11,561 nt of DNA from DATBLZ01 sp036555065. Its GTDB lineage: Bacteria; Pseudomonadota; Gammaproteobacteria; Steroidobacterales; Rariloculaceae. The notes beneath the pieces were generated by a model, which was not told the origin of the DNA, did no database searches, and saw only the letters and a list, made by a program, of their open reading frames with translations. How positions within the stretch are numbered: the first letter of the stretch is position 1; every line of letters begins with the position of its first letter. Where the stretch lies: positions 1 through 11,561 of the forward strand of contig DATBLZ010000054.1 of NCBI GenBank assembly GCA_036555065.1, given 5' to 3'. Shown here one piece after another: positions 1 to 7,426 of the stretch. Position numbers and translations under genes: made by a program.

Positions 1-578
1 GCGTCGAGCCGAGCCAGCGTGACGCCGCCTGCAGCGAGGGCGCGCAGAATGCTCTCCAAGTACTCGATGCTGCGCGGGTGCGTTACGTCGATATCGATCT
101 GTTCGGCGGTGAACGTGGTCCAGAGAGTCCGCCGCGAGCCATCGGCGAGCGTGATCGACGTGAACGGCAACCCGGGCCGCGGTCGGTAAATGGCGCGCCG
201 ATCATGTTCGGTGGCACCGTGCGGAAACACGCGATCGAGCGTGAGGAACATTCCGGCGTACGCGCTGCGTTCGCCTTTGGCGGAAAAATCCAGGAACTGC
301 GGCGAGCGGCTCGAGACGTGATTGACGATCACGTCGGCCATGACCGCCGTCTTGCGCGCGATTGCCGCGACGTCGTCCCACGTGCCCAAGCGCGGGTCGA
401 CTGCGGTGTGATCGATCGGATCGAAGCCCGCGTCCGCGCCGTCGATGGGATGGAAGAACGGCAAGAGATGGACGCCGCCGAAAAGCCCCGCGAAGGGGCC
501 TTCGAGCAGATCGAGCAAGCCACGCAGCGTTCCGCCGAGCCGGTCGGCGTAGGCAATGAGCTGAACCTGGTTCCTCAC
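1..578 (-). CDS. gtfA: Sucrose phosphorylase (GH13 subfamily 18), C-terminus cut off by window edge
   Basis: The enzyme converts sucrose plus phosphate to alpha-glucose-1-phosphate and fructose in the cytoplasm. The 192 complete codons read like the N-terminal part of known sucrose phosphorylases: the opening VRNQVQLIAYADR, GGVHLLPFF, the GADAGFDPIDHT block (residues 47-58), IVNHVS (84-89, family-conserved His87) and the acceptor-loop segment YRPRPGLPFT (131-140). The last full codons give RLD, so Asp192, the expected glucosyl-enzyme nucleophile, sits at positions 3-5. About 300 further residues would lie outside. The start is GTG at 578-576; its G-T-G-A overlaps the TGA of the upstream permease gene, a normal sign of translational coupling, and no other start fits the family N-terminus. 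Other GH13_18 phosphorylases (glucosylglycerol, glucosylglycerate) are possible but the N-terminus and acceptor loop look sucrose-type. The neighbouring fructokinase supports this, since it would use the fructose product. Confidence 0.93.
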   Translation of the reverse strand, partial: MRNQVQLIAYADRLGGTLRGLLDLLEGPFAGLFGGVHLLPFFHPIDGADAGFDPIDHTAVDPRLGTWDDVAAIARKTAVMADVIVNHVSSRSPQFLDFSAKGERSAYAGMFLTLDRVFPHGATEHDRRAIYRPRPGLPFTSITLADGSRRTLWTTFTAEQIDIDVTHPRSIEYLESILRALAAGGVTLARLD

Positions 579-1810
579 GTCGCGGCGCCGTACTCTTCGC
601 GATCCGACGCCTGCAACCGGCGCCGCGCCGGGTCGAGTATCCAGTTACCGAGCAAACCCACGAACAGCAGGAGCGCGAAAAGCGTCGCGAGCACGAATCC
701 GGCGCGTGCGCTTCCGTAGGCGTCGCTGACGGCGGCCATCGCGAGCGGGCCGAGCGCCGCCGCGGCCGCGGTGAAGAAAAGAATTACGCCGGCCGCTGCG
801 CCGTGCTGCGATTTCGGAAAGCAGCTGATGCCTTTGGAGTTCAGCGTCGGATAGACGATGGACATGAAGAGCCCAGACAGCGGTAACAGCCAGACGGCGA
901 TTTCCACACCGAGCGTGAGAGCACCCACGAAGCACAGCAGGATCGCGAGACCGACGAGCGCGAGCGCCCCGGTCCAAGCCACGCGGGCCAGGAGCCATGC
1001 GCCGAGGAACCGGCCGGCGGCGCGCAGCACGAAGAACATCGTCAATGCGTATCCCGGGAGCCAGGCGAACGAGCCCGAGTAGCTCAGCAGGAACGTCGGC
1101 ATCCACACGTAGATCGCGACCTCGACCGCGACGTAAACGAACACGAGCGCGGAAACTCCGAGCGCCAAAGGATCCCGCAGCACGGCAACCATTTGTCGCA
1201 AATTCGCTCGCTCGGCACTCTGCTTCGTTTGCGGGTAACGCACGCGGCCCGCGAGCACCACGAGCACGATGCAGATCGTTGCCGCAATAACGTATAACCA
1301 TTTCCACGACATCCCAGCGGCAATCAACGTGGCGACGATCGCCGGGCCGACGATCGCGCCGACGGCGAAGAAACCCTCGACCGTGTTCATGATCCTCGTA
1401 TGCGACGTCGTCGATGCGGAAATGTCGCCGATGAGCGCCAGCGCGCCGATCTTGAAGACGCTTATGCCCAAGCCCGAGAGACCAAGAAGCGCGACGAACG
1501 TGCCGAATCGATCTCCAGCCGCGAACAACAAAGAGCTCGCGCCGTAGAGCACGAGACCGAGGATGATCGTGCGTTGTCGCCCAAGCCGATCCGCGAGAAA
1601 TCCGAGCAACAGCGCGCCGACGGCGATGCCGCCCATCGTCGCGTACTGAAATGCCGAGGCTGCCGTCAGGCTCAGCGCGAATTCCGCGATCACTTGCGGG
1701 ATGACGCTGCCGACTGCGTCCGTGGTCATCGCGAACGTGAAGAACATGAGACACACGAGCCAGCGGATCAGCCGAAGGTTGTACGCTTCCTCGCGCGCGT
1801 GCATCGACAT
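575..1810 (-). CDS. MFS sugar permease, probable sucrose/sugar:H+ symporter
   Basis: A 411-residue inner-membrane protein with about 12 hydrophobic segments (roughly 18-38, 56-76, 80-98, 104-127, 145-166, 170-188, 215-241, 252-276, 280-298, 303-320, 338-360, 370-390). Between helices 2 and 3 is the MFS motif A, GFLADRLGRQRT (70-81). Helix 5 carries a GxxxGP motif (GAIVGP, 151-156). The segment SIVYPTLNSKGISCFP (317-332) recalls fucose/hexose (FHS-type) permeases. Substrate cannot be read from sequence; the 4-base overlap with the sucrose phosphorylase gene and the divergent fructokinase make sucrose the most likely cargo, since a phosphorylase needs intact disaccharide in the cytoplasm. The start is ATG at 1810, with GAGGA 4 nt upstream; a second ATG two codons in (1804) would put the same Shine-Dalgarno 10 nt away and is equally possible. 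Family call is firm, substrate is inferred. Confidence 0.9.
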   Translation of the reverse strand: MSMHAREEAYNLRLIRWLVCLMFFTFAMTTDAVGSVIPQVIAEFALSLTAASAFQYATMGGIAVGALLLGFLADRLGRQRTIILGLVLYGASSLLFAAGDRFGTFVALLGLSGLGISVFKIGALALIGDISASTTSHTRIMNTVEGFFAVGAIVGPAIVATLIAAGMSWKWLYVIAATICIVLVVLAGRVRYPQTKQSAERANLRQMVAVLRDPLALGVSALVFVYVAVEVAIYVWMPTFLLSYSGSFAWLPGYALTMFFVLRAAGRFLGAWLLARVAWTGALALVGLAILLCFVGALTLGVEIAVWLLPLSGLFMSIVYPTLNSKGISCFPKSQHGAAAGVILFFTAAAAALGPLAMAAVSDAYGSARAGFVLATLFALLLFVGLLGNWILDPARRRLQASDREEYGAAT

Positions 1811-1899
1811 GTTTTCCTCGGCGGCGTCGTGCGGCCGCCGCTATTGCAACCGTTGGCGCGAGAGTCTACCGTCGGCGCGTCCGATACCGATAGTCCAAC
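1811..1899. promoter_or_regulatory. Divergent intergenic region between permease and fructokinase genes, with a small operator-like palindrome
   Basis: These 89 bp separate the two oppositely transcribed arms of the sucrose module and must hold both promoters unless transcription starts further upstream. I find no convincing -35/-10 pair on either strand. At 1847-1855 the bases CAAC-C-GTTG form a 9-bp palindrome about one central base, flanked by TTG on the left and GCG on the right. The size and CG-centred core resemble half-conserved LacI/GalR-type operators, which often control sucrose genes, but no LacI-type gene is in the window. As an operator this is a weak guess; as the promoter-bearing region it is a reasonable one. 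Confidence 0.35.
1815..1819 (-). promoter_or_regulatory. Shine-Dalgarno of the MFS permease gene
   Basis: Read on the minus strand this is GAGGA, followed by AAAC and the ATG at 1810. The 4-nt spacing is short for that ATG but ideal to slightly long (10 nt) for the ATG at 1804, so it does not decide between the two starts, which differ by two codons. Confidence 0.6.
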
Positions 1900-2817
1900 G
1901 TGGCAAACATCGCGACGAACGCGCCGCTCTACGGCGGAATCGAGGGCGGCGGATCCAAGTTCCGGTGCGCCGTCGCGAGCGCGCCCGATCGCATTCTCGA
2001 GAGCGCCACCGTGCCGACGACGGACCCGCAGACGACGCTTGCCGAGTGCGTGCGATTTTTCGCCACAGCGCAGAGCAAGCACGGGCCGATCGCGGCTTTC
2101 GGCGTCGGCTGCTTCGGTCCGATAGAGCTGCGCCGCCAGACCCCCGACTTCGGCCGGACGCTGGCGACGCCGAAAGCGGGATGGTGCGGTGTCGATGTGA
2201 TCGAGCCGTTGCGCTCGGCCTTCAGCGTCCCGATCGCGCTCGACACGGACGTCGGCGCCGCGGCGCTCGCCGAGCTGCGCTTGGGCGCGGGACGCGGCGT
2301 CGGCTCGCTGGCCTACGTCACTGTCGGCACCGGAATCGGCGGCGCCGTCGCGCCGCTCAATGCCTCGACTCCGCGGCTCATGCACGCCGAAATGGGGCAC
2401 GTGCCCGTGCGCCGCGATCCACGCGACTCAAGCTTCGCAGGCGTGTGCCCGTTTCACGGCGATTGTCTCGAAGGACTCGCGAGCGGTACCGCGATCCGCG
2501 CACGCTGGGGATGCACGCTCGAGGAGCTGCCGGCGGAGCACGTGGGCCGTTCGTTGGTCGCAAGCTATCTCGGGCAGTTAGCGGCATCGATTGCGTTGAT
2601 GGTCGCGGTCGAGCGCATCGTGTTTGGCGGCGGCGTAATGTCGAGCGGCGCGCTGCTACCGCTCGTCCGCGCTGCGGCCTTCGAGTACCTCAACGGGTAC
2701 GTCGCGCCGTTGCGCGACGCCGCGCTGGTAGCGAATTACATCTGCGGGCCGGGGCTCGGCGACGATGCCGGTATCGTCGGAGCATTGCTGCTCGCGATCA
2801 CTGCGGTTCCCTCGTGA
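1900..2817 (+). CDS. scrK: ROK-family fructokinase
   Basis: The enzyme phosphorylates D-fructose to fructose-6-phosphate with ATP. The 305 residues show the ROK order: N-terminal phosphate loop YGGIEGGGSK (11-20), GVGCFGPIEL (68-77), LDTDVGAAALAE (114-125) with Asp117 the likely catalytic base, second phosphate motif GTGIGGA (143-149), then the fructokinase-type zinc site His167 plus Cys183-x2-His186-x2-Cys189 (GVCPFHGDCLEGLASG), and VFGGGVM (241-247). The CPFHGDCLEGLASG block is typical of ScrK/YdhR-like fructokinases rather than glucokinases. The position after Asp-Val in the DTDV motif is Gly where many relatives have Asn. The GTG start is fixed because an in-frame TAG lies only 6 nt upstream and no other early start precedes the phosphate loop; there is no clear Shine-Dalgarno. 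It would consume fructose released by the divergent sucrose phosphorylase. Its last 20 bases overlap the 3' end of the convergent OsmC gene. Confidence 0.92.
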   Translation: MANIATNAPLYGGIEGGGSKFRCAVASAPDRILESATVPTTDPQTTLAECVRFFATAQSKHGPIAAFGVGCFGPIELRRQTPDFGRTLATPKAGWCGVDVIEPLRSAFSVPIALDTDVGAAALAELRLGAGRGVGSLAYVTVGTGIGGAVAPLNASTPRLMHAEMGHVPVRRDPRDSSFAGVCPFHGDCLEGLASGTAIRARWGCTLEELPAEHVGRSLVASYLGQLAASIALMVAVERIVFGGGVMSSGALLPLVRAAAFEYLNGYVAPLRDAALVANYICGPGLGDDAGIVGALLLAITAVPS

Positions 2818-4027
2818 TTCGCACGTTCGATTTCAGTGCCGTGCGCGAGGCCGCGTGCAGGAAACACGTGCGCTCGCCCATTTCCACGATCCGCCGCGCC
2901 GTATCGTCGTCGATCGCCCCGGCGAGGACGACGCGAGTGCGCACGGGCTCGGCGGACGATGGGCCGCGGTCGCTCGCAAGCCTGAATGCCGTATCCTGCG
3001 TGACCGCGTAAGGGCCGAGCGAGTATTTCATGATCGATGCGTAGCGGCCGATTTGCGTCAGGTAGCAGAACGCGATTCCGGCCGAAAGATAGTCGAGCGG
3101 CGTCGGCGCGACCGTCTTGCCCCCGAGAGCCTCGTCGACTGCGCAAAGAAAACGGAAGTTGCTGCCGATCGGCTTGAAGAGCTGAACGTGCGTCTCGCTG
3201 AGCCCGTCCTCGCGCATCGTCACGATGCCGCGCACGTGCAATGAACGCTTCTGCTCGGAGCGTAAGCTCGACCCGGCACCCCCTTCCACGCCGAACACGA
3301 CCTGAGCGCTGTCGAGCTTCGTGATGATGTCGCGTGGAAAGCCGGAGCTCTGATCGGGCTCGGCCGCGTCGAACGTGGCGGCCGCAAGCCCGCCGGTCGG
3401 CGGGTCGGCCCACGGCTGCACTCGCCCTACGGCCAAAGGTTCGCCGCTGTTGACGAGCGAGAACTCACTCGCGAGCGCGCTGCGCAGCAATGCGTCGGCT
3501 GGGGAACGCACGACGGCGCTCATGACCAGATCCTCGATCGCACGTTGGGGCGCATCGGCGTCGATTCGAACTTGCAATGCCACGGGCTCTGCGCTGCCGA
3601 TCATGTCGCCGCGCACGGCCGAGCCCTCCATCGCGTAGAAGCTGTCTTGAGTGATCTCGAGCCCGGCGGCGGCAATACCGCGCGCCCGGACCAGCGCGAG
3701 GATCTCAGCCAAATATGAATTGACGAGCCCGGCGGTAAAGAACGCCAGCGGAAACGGCGCGAGATCGGTGCCGTTGAGATACGGGCCTTCGTCGCACGCC
3801 ATCCGCCACGCGGTCGCGCCGGCCGTGGCGACCAGCGCCTCCTTTTGCATCCCTTCGAGCGCGCGAGCGTGCGTGCGAATGCGAATCTCATTCGAGTCTC
3901 GCCGCGGTGCGCCATCGGCGCTCCCTCCCGGCGCAGGGCTGCCTCGCGCTACCAATTCCTCACGCAAAGGCATCGCGAGCGGAAACGCGATCGGATATGG
4001 GGAACCTTGCAAGCGCGTCACGCCCAC
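2798..4027 (-). CDS. Tandem double-domain OsmC/Ohr-like protein, first domain lacking redox cysteines
   Basis: OsmC/Ohr proteins are small cysteine peroxidases of about 140 residues. This 409-residue protein appears to contain two such units in a row. The second (about 235-405) has PLDYLSAGIAFCYLTQIG with Cys321 and GERTCFLHAASR with Cys388, matching the paired reactive cysteines of the family. The first (about 48-205) has the matching helix PLAFFTAGLVNSYLAEIL (93-110), with Asn/Ser at the cysteine position, and SPADALLRSAL (175-185), where the second cysteine is also missing; its only cysteine, Cys78, lies elsewhere. No signal peptide, so probably cytosolic. The start is GTG at 4027, 20 nt after the patatin gene's stop; a second in-frame GTG at 4021 and the ATG at codon 19 are alternatives, with no strong Shine-Dalgarno to choose. 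It is the last gene of the six-gene run and converges on the fructokinase gene. The OsmC assignment is by motif and helix pattern; substrate unknown. Confidence 0.75.
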   Translation of the reverse strand: MGVTRLQGSPYPIAFPLAMPLREELVARGSPAPGGSADGAPRRDSNEIRIRTHARALEGMQKEALVATAGATAWRMACDEGPYLNGTDLAPFPLAFFTAGLVNSYLAEILALVRARGIAAAGLEITQDSFYAMEGSAVRGDMIGSAEPVALQVRIDADAPQRAIEDLVMSAVVRSPADALLRSALASEFSLVNSGEPLAVGRVQPWADPPTGGLAAATFDAAEPDQSSGFPRDIITKLDSAQVVFGVEGGAGSSLRSEQKRSLHVRGIVTMREDGLSETHVQLFKPIGSNFRFLCAVDEALGGKTVAPTPLDYLSAGIAFCYLTQIGRYASIMKYSLGPYAVTQDTAFRLASDRGPSSAEPVRTRVVLAGAIDDDTARRIVEMGERTCFLHAASRTALKSNVRITREPQ

Positions 4028-4047
4028 CGCTCACTGCACAGCTTGTG

Positions 4048-6615
4048 TCACAGCTCGGCCACGATCTGCCGCAGCCGGGCGAGTAGATCGGCCACGCTCG
4101 CGAGCCTCGGCCCCTCCTCCGCGAGCACGGCTTCGAACGCGCGCTTCTTGAACGCCCGCAGATCGAGCGCAGCCGCGACGTCGCGGCCGCAGGCGCTCAC
4201 GAGCAGATCGAGCAAGCGATCGACTCCATCGAGCCTTCCCCAGAGGTAGTCGTTCTCACGCGCCGTGCGGCTCAAGAAAGCGCCGAAATGCGCGAAGTCG
4301 GCGCCCCGCAAGCTCGTCGCCATGTCGCCGGCGCGAATCGTGGTCGAGTCATCCGGGCTGATCCGGTCGACGATGATCTCGCCGAGCTCGCCGAGCTTGT
4401 GCCGCCGCTGCGCGCCGAGCATCGGCAGAATGATGATGTCCCAGAACACGAAACCGATGTATGCGATCAGCAGGCCACGGCGGCACATCGGGCTGAGCGC
4501 GTGAAAGGCCGGCGATGAGAGCACCCCGTCGGAGTCTTCGTTGAAACCGACGAAATTGCCCTCGTGCCCGATGCGGTCGATCAACGCTGTCAGGACCTTA
4601 TCGTGCTGCGCGACGAAAGTCTCTGTGTCGAGTAACTCTGGTAACCGCTGGCCCTCGCGTTTCGGCTCGGAAAATAGCTCACGAATCACAGCACGGCATG
4701 GCGGGCTCAGGAATTCGGCTCCCTCGCGCGTCTGCAAGGCTTCGAGACAGCCGTAAACCTCGCGTTTGAAGACATCGAGCGTGCCCGACGTCATGCTCGC
4801 GAATTCGGGATCGGCCAACCGCGTATAGAACCGGTTGATCGTATGAATGACGAAATACAATCGGCGGTAGCGATAGTCGAGATTCAGGCCGACGAGAAAC
4901 GTCAGCGGCAACGGCAGGTCGGCCTCCTTGGTTGCGCTCGGCGGGATGGCGTAATCGCGCTGGAAAATTCCTTGTCGCTTCGCCCACGCCTCGAGGGCGG
5001 CCGCGACCCACCGACCCTGCGCCGAGCTCGGCGCATAACCGCAGATCGTGGCGACGAGCCGCGTTAGGTATGTGAGCGCCTCGCCGATCATGAGACGCAC
5101 GTATTGGTTGTACATGAGCCGCGAGTCTTCAATGAGGACGCGCCCGGCATCGAGCCGCCATCGGCGCAACTGCTCGGCCGTGACCGGTTCGCTGAGCGCG
5201 GGCCCGGCGATTCGCTCGACGCGCGCCGCGACGTCGGGGCGGACGGCTTCGAGCGCGGCGCGCTCGCGCCGCGCCTCTTGATTGAGCTCCCCTATCCAAA
5301 CGAGCTCATCGTTGATCGGGTCGTAGCGCGGCAGATCCGAGAGGGCGCCGCGGATCGTCGTGAAAAAGCCCGGCACGACGCCAGGTTCGGTGGGTCGCGG
5401 CTTCTTCGGATGAGGATCGATATACACGACGCGGCGGTCGACCTCGCGAAAGGCCGTGTGCGAGCGGATCGCCTCGATTGCAAGACGAAACGGTTTGTTG
5501 TCGAGCACGCTGCCGTCGACAACGACGATATCCTCGGGATCGAGCCCCATCGCACGATAGTGCGCAAAGTTGGCGTCGATGAATGCCGCGCGCCCAAGCC
5601 ACGCGCGTCCCCGTGCAGCGAGCACGGCGTCGATCTCGCGCACGCGCGCGGGCGGAAAAGCGCCGGGGTAAGATGAGGTCGCGCGCGCGGCGAACGCGAG
5701 CGCGGGCACGTTGTCGAGCCCGAAATCGCTGCGGAGACTTCCGGTCTGCAGGTGCTCGGCCGAGAACCGCAAAACCTGCCGATGCTCGCGCTCCAGGACC
5801 ACGGGCGGATCGTGCAAGTGGATCAGGCGGTCGGCGCCGTAGTAGTCGGTCACGGTCACGGCGAGGTCGAGCCGCTGACCCGCCGGCACGAGCGACGCCG
5901 TGGGTTCATTGGGCTCGCCCATGCGCTCCATTGCGTCAAGCAGCATCGCGCTCAAGCGCGCGCCGTCGAGCGGCGGCTCGAACCACCTCGAGCGCAGAAA
6001 CATCGACAGCCTCCCTCGAGATTCCCGATCGACACCCGAGGCCAGCAATCCCTTGCGGCGCAGCTCCCAAAGGAACGGCTGCACGAACGGTCGCACCCAC
6101 CACTTGTGCCACGGCTTGGCCTTTGCTTCGGGTGCGAGCAAGTTCGCAACATCGACGTCGCTCAACCAGACTTCGGTGATCCCTTCGATCGGCAGGTCGT
6201 GCGCCAAGGCGCGCGCGAGCACGATGCCGTTGATGCCGCCCGACGAAGCACCCGCGATCACGTCGACGATGACGCGGAGATCGAGTTTCCCGGCGCCGAC
6301 GGCTTTGAGAAAATCGAAGTAGATCTCTTCCGTGGAATGTTCAGCGCCATCGCGCCGCGTCGGCCGGTAGCGATGTTCCGGCTGCTGCTTCTCGGCCGGG
6401 CTCTTGGCGGCGTGGTACGCGCGTGAGGCGCGGACGAGCTTGAGGATCTCCTTGGTGATCCCGTGCTGATAGATCGCGAGCGAGACCCCGCCGTAGCAGA
6501 CGAGCGCGAGCCTGAGCTCCTTTTCCTTGATCCGGGCCGGCGCCGCGCGTGGCGACGCGGCTGACGCGGGCGCGGCCGCGGACAACCTACCGATCTGCGG
6601 TCCCCGCGGCCGCAT
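4048..6615 (-). CDS. Patatin-like phospholipase-type protein (DUF3376 class)
   Basis: Patatins are lipid acyl hydrolases using a Ser-Asp dyad. In this 855-residue protein the oxyanion-loop segment is CYGGVSLAIYQHG (40-52). The nucleophile elbow GASSGGING (122-130) follows the G-x-S-x-G pattern with Ser124 as nucleophile, and the Asp motif is VVDGSVLDNKPF (365-376) with Asp367, followed by YIDPHPKKP. All catalytic parts are present. The long C-terminal half (about 410-855) matches what I recall of the patatin-related family TIGR03607/DUF3376, including the hydrophobic stretch GLLIAYIGFVFWDIIILPML (714-733) and the later RAGDMATSLRGADFAHFGAF region. That stretch could touch or enter the membrane. 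No signal peptide. The ATG at 6615 overlaps the upstream gene by 29 bp; a TTG at 6585, just past that gene's stop, would trim an Ala/Pro-rich tail of ten residues. In the operon it sits between exported proteins and the OsmC gene. Family call is strong; substrate unknown. Confidence 0.9.
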   Translation of the reverse strand: MRPRGPQIGRLSAAAPASAASPRAAPARIKEKELRLALVCYGGVSLAIYQHGITKEILKLVRASRAYHAAKSPAEKQQPEHRYRPTRRDGAEHSTEEIYFDFLKAVGAGKLDLRVIVDVIAGASSGGINGIVLARALAHDLPIEGITEVWLSDVDVANLLAPEAKAKPWHKWWVRPFVQPFLWELRRKGLLASGVDRESRGRLSMFLRSRWFEPPLDGARLSAMLLDAMERMGEPNEPTASLVPAGQRLDLAVTVTDYYGADRLIHLHDPPVVLEREHRQVLRFSAEHLQTGSLRSDFGLDNVPALAFAARATSSYPGAFPPARVREIDAVLAARGRAWLGRAAFIDANFAHYRAMGLDPEDIVVVDGSVLDNKPFRLAIEAIRSHTAFREVDRRVVYIDPHPKKPRPTEPGVVPGFFTTIRGALSDLPRYDPINDELVWIGELNQEARRERAALEAVRPDVAARVERIAGPALSEPVTAEQLRRWRLDAGRVLIEDSRLMYNQYVRLMIGEALTYLTRLVATICGYAPSSAQGRWVAAALEAWAKRQGIFQRDYAIPPSATKEADLPLPLTFLVGLNLDYRYRRLYFVIHTINRFYTRLADPEFASMTSGTLDVFKREVYGCLEALQTREGAEFLSPPCRAVIRELFSEPKREGQRLPELLDTETFVAQHDKVLTALIDRIGHEGNFVGFNEDSDGVLSSPAFHALSPMCRRGLLIAYIGFVFWDIIILPMLGAQRRHKLGELGEIIVDRISPDDSTTIRAGDMATSLRGADFAHFGAFLSRTARENDYLWGRLDGVDRLLDLLVSACGRDVAAALDLRAFKKRAFEAVLAEEGPRLASVADLLARLRQIVAEL

Positions 6616-7423
6616 CCATGAGCGCCTGCGTCTCCGTCCCCGAGCAGATCAACGGTATGAGCTGGTCGAACGGAGCAAGCTCGAGCGTCTGCGTGGGCAC
6701 GACCCAGGGCTCGGTCAGCACTGCGGGGTCGTAAACCGTAGCATCGACAACGAGCGTATCGGCGTCGACCCGCCGGTAGCGCTCGACGATGCGCAGCTGG
6801 TCGGAGTGGAACGACACGCGGCCCTCGGCCCAAATCCACGTGTCGTCCGTAAAATTGCGGACCTCGACGACGAAGGTGTCTCCTTCCCAATGACCCACGG
6901 CGTCGCCGCGATAGGACGGCGGCACGGAATCGCGGTGCGCTCGCCCGTCGGTCGGCACGATCTGGTAACCGTGATAAGTCTCCGACAGCAGCACGACTCT
7001 GTCCGGCGTCGCGACGATCTGCCCCACGGCCCCGACGTCCCAAAGCCGCACGTTGAGCGTGCCGAAGGCCGTCGGAATGCAGCGCAACGTCGGATCGTCC
7101 TTGTCGCCGAGCGTCGCGGCACGCTCGGCGGCCCAAGGTTGATAAAGGCTCGTGAAGGTCACGGGGGCTGGGCTGCCGGGCTCGCGGCGCGGCCCGCCCG
7201 GGCGGAACCCGGGACCGCCGACGTCCCCGCCGCCCCACCAGACCCCGGACAGGTCGGGTCGCCCGTCCGCCATGCGCGGCACGGATCCGGCCGTGTCCTC
7301 TTGAGCGGTTGCGCCCAAAGCGATAATCAGCGTAACGGCCGCAAGGCCGGCGGCGCGTACCCACCGCAGCGTCAAACAACCTTTAATCTTCGGCCCCCAA
7401 GCTCGCTCGCCGCGCGGACCCAC
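6587..7423 (-). CDS. Exported protein of the 'PDLSGVW' family, function unknown
   Basis: The protein has an N-terminal signal peptide (basic start, hydrophobic core about 23-38, likely cleavage after ATA at residue 40, mature end QEDT). The mature part begins with RMADGRPDLSGVW (50-62). It continues through DPTLRCIPTAFG (110-121), YHGYQIVPTDGR (150-161), PPSYRGDAVGHWEGDTFVVE (168-187), FHSDQLRIVERYRRVDADT (205-223) and VYDPAVLTEPW (230-240). These blocks recur in a widespread, uncharacterised bacterial exported family, probably beta-rich, that I recall being found beside DUF6152-type genes. Two mature cysteines remain (115, 260). The start is GTG at 7423, 3 nt after the stop of the DUF6152-type gene. 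The n-region is long for a signal peptide, so TTG at codon 17 (7375) is a real alternative. Its 3' end overlaps the patatin gene by 29 bp. No enzymatic motif is recognisable. Confidence 0.82.
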   Translation of the reverse strand: MGPRGERAWGPKIKGCLTLRWVRAAGLAAVTLIIALGATAQEDTAGSVPRMADGRPDLSGVWWGGGDVGGPGFRPGGPRREPGSPAPVTFTSLYQPWAAERAATLGDKDDPTLRCIPTAFGTLNVRLWDVGAVGQIVATPDRVVLLSETYHGYQIVPTDGRAHRDSVPPSYRGDAVGHWEGDTFVVEVRNFTDDTWIWAEGRVSFHSDQLRIVERYRRVDADTLVVDATVYDPAVLTEPWVVPTQTLELAPFDQLIPLICSGTETQALMDAAAGTADR

Positions 7424-7426
7424 GGC

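Noticed and set aside
645..1754. 369-codon minus-strand frame inside the permease gene
   Set aside because: Arg/His-rich, no hydrophobic helices; the overlapping frame is a convincing MFS protein with motif A.
1701..3011. Long plus-strand open frame of 436 codons overlapping the permease start, fructokinase and OsmC 3' end
   Set aside because: Arg-rich, low-complexity translation without any domain; it runs through three well-supported genes in other frames and is a typical high-GC shadow.
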